Assembly: GCA_013152765.1 (NCBI GenBank)
Contig: JAADFT010000044.1
Coordinates: forward strand, 1-13,741
Direction of reading: 5' to 3'
Origin: Calditrichota bacterium
GTDB taxonomy: Bacteria > Zhuqueibacterota > Zhuqueibacteria > Oleimicrobiales > Geothermoviventaceae
DNA: 13,741 nucleotides
The notes under the pieces were generated by a model. The model was not told the origin of the DNA, ran no database searches, and saw only the letters and a list, made by a program, of their open reading frames with translations. Positions 8,025 through 13,741 of this stretch are shown one piece after another; the stretch's first letter is position 1, and the number at the start of each line of letters is the position of its first letter. The translations under genes were made by a program, and so were the position numbers.

Positions 8025-9125
8025 GTGTTGTCGATCAAGTACGGGAAGAAATGGAGCGAGGCGAGAGTGGAGAAGACGCCGAGAGTCTGGACCTGGATGC
8101 ATCCGCCGGTGGACGAGACGGAACACGATTTGGAAAAGCGTTTGGAGCGTCTGAAACGAGGAGGTGTGGACAGCATCTTTCTGCTGGTCTACGACGGACG
8201 GAAGGCATTCTACGAAAGCGCTACTGTTCCGATGGAGAGTGACCAGCTGGGGCGGGTACTGAAGGTGGCCGAGCGCCTGGGGCTTGAGGTCCACGCCTGG
8301 ATGTTCACATTGAACTGCAACGTCGAGTGGGTTCAGGAACGTCATCCGGAGTGGTTCGTGGTCAACAGGAAGGGGAATTCTACGCTGGTTGAACGCCCGT
8401 ACGTGGAGTACTACAACTGGCTGTGCCCAAGTCGTGACGATGTGGTCGCCTACGTGCTCTCTGTGGTCCACGAGTTGGCGCAAGTTCCCGGTCTTGCTGG
8501 TGTACATCTGGACTACATTCGATTTCCCGATGTGATCCTGCCGAAAGGCCTGCATGCCCACTACAATCTCGTGCAGGACGGAGAACTGCCCGAATACGAC
8601 TACTGCTACTGCGACGTATGCCGACGGGCGTTCCGTGAGGAAGCGGGAAGAGATCCTTTGGAGCAGGGAGATCCAGATCCTTCGCAGGACGCTGCCTGGC
8701 GGGAATTTCGAGAAGCGCGGATTACACGGGTAGTGAAGCTCGCCGTGAAAGAGATCCACGCTGCCGGGAAGCAGGCAACAGCGGCGGTTTTTGCCACACC
8801 GAAGCTGGCGAAGCAGCTCGTACGGCAGGATTGGGCAAAGTGGCCGTTGGACGCTGTTTTCCCGATGATTTACCACAAATTCTACGACGAACCGCCGGAA
8901 TGGATTGAGAGCGCCAGCCGTGAGGGTGTGGAGGCATTGAGAGGCAAATTGCCACTCTACGCGGGTGTGTTTGTGCCGGAGTTGCCCGGGGATCTCGCCG
9001 GTGAAGCTCTGAACCTGGCATTGCGCGGGGGAGCCCACGGGGTCTCTTTGTTCTCGGCGGAAGCTCTCACAGACGCCCAGCTTACGGCGGTGGCTCGTAC
9101 AAAGAAAAAAGAGCAGTTAAACTGA
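8025..9125 (+). CDS. GHL10-like putative glycoside hydrolase, apparently cytoplasmic
   Basis: The protein of 366 residues looks like a TIM barrel of the glycosyl-hydrolase-like GHL10 group (PF02638 and relatives). Signature segments are VWTWMH near 21-26, GLEVHAWMF at 86-94 (a barrel strand with His and Trp), GVHLDYIRFP at 159-168 (matching the family's DGIHLDYIRYP strand, with Asp163 a candidate active-site residue) and FPMIYHKFY near 279-287. After strand 4 comes YCYCDVCRRAF, a Cys-x-Cys-x2-Cys motif at Cys194, Cys196 and Cys199 that may bind a metal or stabilise a loop. The substrate is unknown. No signal peptide or lipobox is present, so the protein should stay in the cytoplasm, unlike its neighbours. 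It starts about 20 bases after a strong terminator, so expression depends on read-through or on a promoter overlapping that stem. It could instead be a distant TIM-barrel protein without hydrolase activity. Confidence 0.8.
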   Translation: MLSIKYGKKWSEARVEKTPRVWTWMHPPVDETEHDLEKRLERLKRGGVDSIFLLVYDGRKAFYESATVPMESDQLGRVLKVAERLGLEVHAWMFTLNCNVEWVQERHPEWFVVNRKGNSTLVERPYVEYYNWLCPSRDDVVAYVLSVVHELAQVPGLAGVHLDYIRFPDVILPKGLHAHYNLVQDGELPEYDYCYCDVCRRAFREEAGRDPLEQGDPDPSQDAAWREFREARITRVVKLAVKEIHAAGKQATAAVFATPKLAKQLVRQDWAKWPLDAVFPMIYHKFYDEPPEWIESASREGVEALRGKLPLYAGVFVPELPGDLAGEALNLALRGGAHGVSLFSAEALTDAQLTAVARTKKKEQLN

Positions 9126-9189
9126 GGTACTGGCGAGCGGTAAAACTCCTGGAAGCAACAGTCGGCACGATTGGTCGATGACAATCTGT

Positions 9190-9239
9190 TCGTTCGGAAA
9201 GCAGGGCGCCACTGACGCACTCTGTTGTCGAGCGAACGA
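9190..9239. repeat. Short inverted repeat in the 9126-9365 gap
   Basis: TCGTTCG (9190-9196) is the exact reverse complement of CGAACGA (9233-9239), 36 bases apart. No T-run follows, so it is not a terminator. It may be an operator pair or chance. The rest of this 240-base gap shows no gene and no clear promoter. Confidence 0.3.
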
Positions 9240-9349
9240 TCTGTGTAGAGATCACCCCATGACTCCGTGACCGACTACCAATTGCCTACTGCTGACTACA
9301 CGGCTCTAAAGCACTGATTGCACCGCGCCTACGTGCAACGTTCCAAACT

Positions 9350-9356
9350 GGGGAGG
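9350..9356 (+). promoter_or_regulatory. Ribosome binding site that selects the ATG at 9366
   Basis: GGGGAGG lies 9 bases before the ATG at 9366. The frame also opens at a TTG at 9318, but that start has no ribosome site and would put 16 charged residues in front of a lipoprotein signal peptide. The ATG is therefore preferred. Confidence 0.75.
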
Positions 9357-9365
9357 TTCGAGGTT

Positions 9366-11906
9366 ATGATTGGCGGTTCGAAATCAGTTTACACGCTACA
9401 GGTGGTGTTTCTGGCGATGGCGAGCTTGTTGGTGGCATGCTCAAAACCGAAGGTAACTGTGCAGGCCCTGCAAAACTGGCGGATTGTGGTGGCGAAGGAT
9501 GCCATTCCAAGCGAACAGTACGCTGCCGAAGAATTTCAGACCCTCTTTGAGCAGGCTACCGGGACGCGATTGCCCATCGTTCACCGGGCAGAGTCGGCTT
9601 CGGGGAATGTGTTCATTGGCGAGTCGCTGGACATGCAGAAAAGCGACGTGGGGTTCTCGACGAAAGACTTTGGCGAGGAGGAACTGGAGATTCGGCTCAG
9701 GCCAGATAACCTTGCCATCGCTGGGGGCAAGCCCCGAGGTACGCTCTACGGCGTGTACGAGTTCTTTGAACGTGCCTTGGGGACCCGCTTTCTGACCAAG
9801 GACCACACGTACTTCCCTCCAGGCGTGGCAGGGCGAGTGCTGACATGTCGGAACTGGCACGTGAAACCCGTCTTTCTGTACCGGAACGTGTACTTCGGTG
9901 AGATTCGCCGGAACCCCAAGTTCGCGACACGTCTCCGCGTGAACACGGTGACCGACTCCGCAAAGTACGGAGGCAGGACCTCACAGCAGTTGATCAACCA
10001 TTCGTTCTTCAAGCTGGTTCCGGTGTCCAAGTACGGCAAAACGCATCCCGAGTACTACGCTCTGGTGAATGGTGAGCGGAAATTGCAGATGTGGGGCGGT
10101 GGACCACAGCTGGACGTGTCTAACCCCGAAGTGGTGGAAGTTGTCACGCAAGCCATTCTGGAGCAGATCAAGGAGCATCCCGAGTGGCGGAATTTCAGCG
10201 TGAGCCAGAACGACAACGATCAGTACTGTCACTGTGATTCCTGCGAGGCGATCAATCGGCGCGAAGGGACGCCAATGGGTGCGCACTTGCGCTTTGTCAA
10301 CGAAGTGGCTCGTAGAATCGCGGAGAAGTACCCGGACAAATGGATTGGAACGCTGGCGTACTGGTACACCCGCAAGCCGCCGAAACACATCAAACCTGCG
10401 CCAAATGTGCAGATTCAACTCGCGGATATCGAGTGTTGTCGACTGCATCCGATTGACGATCCCACGTGTCCTCGGAATGTGCCTTTCCGAAAAGAGCTGG
10501 AAGCGTGGAGCAAGATCGCGAAGGAGTTGTACATCTGGACTTACGCTACAGATTTTCGCTACTACGACCTGCCCATTCCGAACCTCAAAAGCATCGGGCC
10601 GAACATTCAGTTCTACGTGTCGCACAATGTGAAGGGTGTTTTCGAGCAAGGAAATGGCAACACCCTGGCTGGCGAGATGAGCGATCTGAGGAACTACGTG
10701 ATTGCCCGATGTTTGTGGGATCCAACTCTGGACAGCTGGCAGTTGTCAAAGGAATTTTGCGATTTGCACTACGGCAAAGCAGCACCGATTATCTGGGAGT
10801 ACCTGAATTTCGAGCACGACTGGGTGGAGAAGCACGGAGATCATCCCACCTGTTTTGCGAATCCACGGATGCTTGGCCTGAACCGCGAGTTCGCTTTGAA
10901 GGCCTTCGACTATTTCAAACGTGCCCTTGCTGCAGCCGAGAACGACACGATCCGGAAACGCGTGGAGAAGATTTCGATCACGGCGTACCGGACGATGATG
11001 GAGGCCGGGGCGGAGTTTGTTTACCGGGATGGCCGACTGAAACGTGAGTATCCCCCCGGGTACGAGAACATCGTCGAGGAGTACATTGCCCTCGCACACA
11101 AGATTGGCCTGACCTCTCCTGGCGAATCGATGACGTTCGCGGAGTTCGAAAAGCGGCTGAGAGAAGAGTACATTCCAGGGATTCCCGCGATCAAGGTCGA
11201 GAATGCGGTGTGGAAGCTGATTGCGATTCCTGAGAAAAACGGCAAGGTGGTGGTGATGGAACACAAGCCGGACGGGCGCCAGCTTCTGCAAATGTTGCAG
11301 ACGAATTTCGATTACGGGGCGCTGGACGAAGTCCCGGCTGACGTCCTTGACCTTAGCAAGATTCGCTTTGCTTACACCGGCAAAGTGGAGGGCAAGGCTT
11401 TGGTGTTGCAGTTGAAGCTTCCGGACGGTTCGAGCATCGAGCGCCGCATCTGGCCTTCCGATGAAGAGCCCGAAAAAGTAATGTGCAAAACGGTGATCAC
11501 GCACAGAGGGCAAAAGCCAAGAACGTACCAGTTCGTCGTCCACCCCGAGTTTTGGACGGGAACGTCTTCGGCGGATTGGAATGTGTTGAGTGCGTACGTG
11601 TATCTGAATGGCCATTGGGAACGCTACAACGACAGCCTGCGCGCTGCGAGTGGCCCCAAAGCGCACCTTCTCGACGAAGCCGTCGGTGGGGGGCGACACG
11701 CGTATTTCAATCACGAAGCCGGATTTGGGGTGCTGGAAACGTACGATCCTTCCAAATTCGAGCGCCTGCGTACCTGGTGGATTCCGGATGAGAGTTTGAT
11801 CAACCTGGAGATCCTCACAAAACGCGTCACTCTCCACCGGGGTGAGTCGTTCAGCTACACGTACGCCTTCGAGTACCTGACAGAATGGCCACCGCGCGAG
11901 AAGTAG
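9366..11906 (+). CDS. DUF4838 family lipoprotein, putative glycoside hydrolase
   Basis: From the ATG at 9366 the protein has 846 residues. It begins with a lipoprotein signal peptide whose lipobox LVAC puts the lipid-modified Cys at residue 25, so it is anchored in an envelope membrane. About 33-165 resembles the small N-terminal domain seen before GH20 and GH67 barrels (YAAEEFQTLFEQATGTRLPI, then IAGGKPRGTLYGVYEFFE). About 170-480 fits DUF4838 (PF16126), with FSVSQNDNDQYCHCDSC at 277-293, ADIECCRLHP near 353-362, LYIWTYATDFRYYDLPIPN and LRNYVIARCLWDP. The motif Cys288, Cys290, Cys293 matches that of the neighbouring GHL10-like protein. The last 200 residues or so are a beta-rich region I do not recognise. 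Reaction and substrate are unknown; an exo-acting glycosidase is plausible. It lies between two other carbohydrate genes on the same strand, and the 251 bases before the fucosidase gene leave open whether they are cotranscribed. Confidence 0.85.
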   Translation: MIGGSKSVYTLQVVFLAMASLLVACSKPKVTVQALQNWRIVVAKDAIPSEQYAAEEFQTLFEQATGTRLPIVHRAESASGNVFIGESLDMQKSDVGFSTKDFGEEELEIRLRPDNLAIAGGKPRGTLYGVYEFFERALGTRFLTKDHTYFPPGVAGRVLTCRNWHVKPVFLYRNVYFGEIRRNPKFATRLRVNTVTDSAKYGGRTSQQLINHSFFKLVPVSKYGKTHPEYYALVNGERKLQMWGGGPQLDVSNPEVVEVVTQAILEQIKEHPEWRNFSVSQNDNDQYCHCDSCEAINRREGTPMGAHLRFVNEVARRIAEKYPDKWIGTLAYWYTRKPPKHIKPAPNVQIQLADIECCRLHPIDDPTCPRNVPFRKELEAWSKIAKELYIWTYATDFRYYDLPIPNLKSIGPNIQFYVSHNVKGVFEQGNGNTLAGEMSDLRNYVIARCLWDPTLDSWQLSKEFCDLHYGKAAPIIWEYLNFEHDWVEKHGDHPTCFANPRMLGLNREFALKAFDYFKRALAAAENDTIRKRVEKISITAYRTMMEAGAEFVYRDGRLKREYPPGYENIVEEYIALAHKIGLTSPGESMTFAEFEKRLREEYIPGIPAIKVENAVWKLIAIPEKNGKVVVMEHKPDGRQLLQMLQTNFDYGALDEVPADVLDLSKIRFAYTGKVEGKALVLQLKLPDGSSIERRIWPSDEEPEKVMCKTVITHRGQKPRTYQFVVHPEFWTGTSSADWNVLSAYVYLNGHWERYNDSLRAASGPKAHLLDEAVGGGRHAYFNHEAGFGVLETYDPSKFERLRTWWIPDESLINLEILTKRVTLHRGESFSYTYAFEYLTEWPPREK

Positions 11907-11963
11907 AAGGAGCCATTCGGCGCCGAAAGAGGAACTCCAGCGGGTTTGCATGGTGGTTTGAGG

Positions 11964-12000
11964 AGCAGCTCTGATGTCGGTTTTCGGCAGCAGAGCTGCT
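11964..12000. repeat. Perfect 10-base inverted repeat upstream of the fucosidase gene
   Basis: AGCAGCTCTG (11964-11973) is the exact reverse complement of CAGAGCTGCT (11991-12000), with a 17-base spacer. No T-run follows, so it is not a standard intrinsic terminator. It could be a hairpin in the leader or intercistronic RNA, or a binding site. It lies 57 bases after the DUF4838 stop and about 160 bases before the fucosidase start. Confidence 0.5.
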
Positions 12001-12157
12001 TGCTCCAGGGCGTGGCCTGACGGGGATTTCGACTCGGAGGGCCTGGTGGGGAAGAACTACCAGGCGCCGAGTGAGCGAGCTTTTTGCAAATCTCGCTGAA
12101 GGACGGGGTGGAAAATAGCCCCAGACTTGAAACGCAACAAATTTAAGGAGGCTGCAC

Positions 12158-13612
12158 ATGAAACTGGCTTTCATGATTGCAGGGCTGGCACTGCTGGCAG
12201 TTGTGGACGGTTACGCCCACCCCAGCGACCAGAAGTACATTCCGGATCCCGACCCGAAAATCCAGAACCGAATCGAAGACTGGCGCGATTTGAAGTTTGG
12301 ACTGCTGATGCACTGGGGACCCTACAGCCAGTGGGGTGTGGTGGAGTCGTGGTCCATTTGTTCGGAAGACGAACCGTGGTGTCGGAGACCTTACGACGAC
12401 TACGAACGCTACAAACGTGAGTACGAGCGTCTCAAGCTGACGTTCAACCCGGTGAAGTTCAACCCGGAGAAATGGGCCAAGGCCGCGAAGGAAGCCGGAA
12501 TGAAGTACGTGGTGTTCACTACGAAACACCACGACGGCTTCTGCATGTTCGACACCAAGTACACGGACTACAAGATCACTGCTCCCGACTGCCCGTTCAG
12601 CAAGAACCCACGGGCTAACGTGGCAAAGGAAATCTTCAATGCCTTCCGTAAGGAGGGCTTCTGGGTTGGTGCTTACTTTTCGAAACCCGACTGGCACTGT
12701 GACTACTACTGGTGGCGGCGCTTCGCCACACCGGACCGCAACGTCAACTACGACATTAAGAAGTATCCGGACCGTTGGGAAAAATTCGTTCAGTTCACGC
12801 ACAACCAGATCCTCGAGCTCGTCAAGGACTACGGTCCGCTGGACATCCTCTGGCTGGACGGCGGCTGGGTCCGCAAACTGACGGACAAGCAGATCCAGGC
12901 GGCCATCAACAGCCCGAACTACAAGTTCACCCACATTCAGAGCCAGGACATTCGAATTGGTGAGCTGGTAAAGAAAGCCCGAGCGGTCAAGCCTGATCTG
13001 ATCGTGGTCGACAGGGCTGTTGAAGGTCCGTATCAGAACTACCTGACGCCCGAGAATCGTGTACCTGAGCGGATGCTGCCCTACCCCTGGGAGTCATGCA
13101 TCGTAGCGGGAGGAGGATGGTCCTGGACTCCGAACGCGCAGTACAAATCTGCTCGTCAGCTTGTGCACCTGCTGGTAGACATTGTGGCCAAGGGCGGCAA
13201 TCTGCTGCTGAACATTGCTCCCGGCCCCGACGGCACGTGGGACGCAGCCGCCTACGACCGGCTGGCGAAGATCGGAGCGTGGATGCGGGTGAACTCCGAG
13301 GCCATCTACGGGTCACGTCCGGTTGCGCCATACTTCGAAGGAAAGGTCCGGCTTACGAGGGGCAAGGACGGATCGGTGTACTTGATCTACCTGGGCGACG
13401 AGAATGAACACACACCGCCGTCCGAAATCGCGGTTTCGCGTTACCAGCCACCAAAAGGTGCGGAGGCCCGGTTTGTTGGGACAGGTACCAAGCTCACCTG
13501 GCGTGCCGTCGGTAGCCGCGGTGTGGTTGTGGAAATTCCCGAATCCGTCCGCAAAGCTGCCCCATGTGACTACGCCTGGACCGTAAAGTTCACGCCGGGA
13601 GTGAAGGAGTGA
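12158..13612 (+). CDS. GH29 alpha-L-fucosidase, exported
   Basis: The protein of 484 residues would hydrolyse terminal alpha-L-fucose with retention. A Sec signal peptide covers about 1-20 (MKLAFMIAGLALLAVVDGYA). The GH29 catalytic domain covers about 40-370. Visible signatures are FGLLMHWGPYS (His52), TTKHHDGFCMFD (His124, His125), YFSKPDWHCDYYWW and LDILWLDGGW, with Asp234 aligning with the family nucleophile. VVDRAVEGPYQNYLTPE follows, where Arg286 may match the fucose-contacting Arg of the Thermotoga enzyme. The acid/base Glu cannot be fixed from this one sequence (Glu289, Glu299 and Glu312 are candidates). KGGNLLLNIAPGPDG is another strong family match. The last 110 residues or so form the usual C-terminal beta domain, and the length is normal. 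AAGGAGG 6 bases before the ATG fixes the start. The lack of a lipobox suggests a periplasmic or secreted enzyme. The gene makes a fucose-containing glycan the likely substrate of the locus. Confidence 0.95.
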   Translation: MKLAFMIAGLALLAVVDGYAHPSDQKYIPDPDPKIQNRIEDWRDLKFGLLMHWGPYSQWGVVESWSICSEDEPWCRRPYDDYERYKREYERLKLTFNPVKFNPEKWAKAAKEAGMKYVVFTTKHHDGFCMFDTKYTDYKITAPDCPFSKNPRANVAKEIFNAFRKEGFWVGAYFSKPDWHCDYYWWRRFATPDRNVNYDIKKYPDRWEKFVQFTHNQILELVKDYGPLDILWLDGGWVRKLTDKQIQAAINSPNYKFTHIQSQDIRIGELVKKARAVKPDLIVVDRAVEGPYQNYLTPENRVPERMLPYPWESCIVAGGGWSWTPNAQYKSARQLVHLLVDIVAKGGNLLLNIAPGPDGTWDAAAYDRLAKIGAWMRVNSEAIYGSRPVAPYFEGKVRLTRGKDGSVYLIYLGDENEHTPPSEIAVSRYQPPKGAEARFVGTGTKLTWRAVGSRGVVVEIPESVRKAAPCDYAWTVKFTPGVKE

Positions 13613-13620
13613 GGTTGGCA

Positions 13621-13688
13621 GGTGTGAACGCAAGAACTTGAGTCGCTGCATCCGGGATGCAACGCGCAGCAGAACGCGTTCTTACACC
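13621..13688. repeat. Long interrupted stem-loop after the fucosidase gene
   Basis: GGTGTGAACGC (13621-13631) pairs with GCGTTC (13676-13681) and ACACC (13684-13688), with a two-base TT bulge, giving 11 base pairs. Inside it TGCATCC (13647-13653) faces GGATGCA (13655-13661), making a second nested stem. It begins 8 bases after the stop at 13612. Only a short, broken T-run follows (CGTTTGATT), so it is at best a weak terminator. It could also protect the mRNA 3' end or be a dispersed repeat element. Confidence 0.5.
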
Positions 13689-13741
13689 CGTTTGATTGCT
13701 GTCGCTCGACAGGAAGGCGCAAGGAATGGGCCCTCCGTTAC

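Noticed and set aside
7875..9038. 387-codon minus-strand frame
   Set aside because: It crosses the end of one recognised gene, the terminator and most of another, and its product has no family features.
9318..9365. Upstream TTG start for the DUF4838 gene
   Set aside because: It lacks a ribosome site and would precede the lipoprotein signal peptide with 16 mostly polar residues. The ATG at 9366 has GGGGAGG in front of it.
10746..11951. 401-codon minus-strand frame opposite the DUF4838 gene
   Set aside because: It is antisense to a gene with a lipoprotein signal and DUF4838 motifs, and is rich in Arg, Leu and Val with no domain.

Overview
The window looks like part of a genome from the FCB superphylum. 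A Calditrichota, candidate KSB1 or Ignavibacteria-like lineage is the best guess. The strongest clue is the C-terminal secretion domain of the protein at 6247-7932 (NYPNPFNP motif, then a FlgD-like SGVY segment, ending in a basic tail), which is typical of these phyla. TonB-dependent uptake, a tricorn-type protease with PD40 propeller repeats, a lipoprotein signal and strong AGGAGG ribosome sites show a Gram-negative envelope. The exact phylum is inference; no rRNA or tRNA marker is present.

Layout. (1) 1-1888, minus strand: the N-terminal 629 codons of a tricorn-like S41 protease that runs off the left edge. (2) 1889-3206: a 1.3 kb gap with no convincing gene. The part nearest the protease gene is dense in inverted repeats, some mutually exclusive. 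(3) 3207-7932, plus strand: a TonB-dependent outer-membrane receptor with an N-terminal carboxypeptidase-regulatory-like domain, then a secreted right-handed beta-helix protein with a type IX-like sorting domain. The pair ends in a very strong intrinsic terminator. (4) 8025-9125: a leaderless (apparently cytoplasmic) GHL10-like putative glycoside hydrolase that begins only about 20 bases after the terminator. (5) 9366-11906: a lipoprotein with a DUF4838-type putative hydrolase region. (6) 12158-13612: an exported GH29 alpha-L-fucosidase, followed by a structured inverted repeat near the right edge.

How the genes may work together. The plus-strand genes read as a glycan-utilisation locus with no SusD gene in view. 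The receptor would import oligosaccharides, and the beta-helix protein, exported to the surface, takes the place that SusD has in Bacteroidetes loci. The lipoprotein and the fucosidase would trim a fucose-containing glycan outside the cytoplasm, and the GHL10-like protein would act inside. The enzyme family calls come from motifs visible in the translations. The joint pathway, the fucosylated substrate and the role of the beta-helix protein are inference. The tricorn-like gene is divergent and probably a separate unit.
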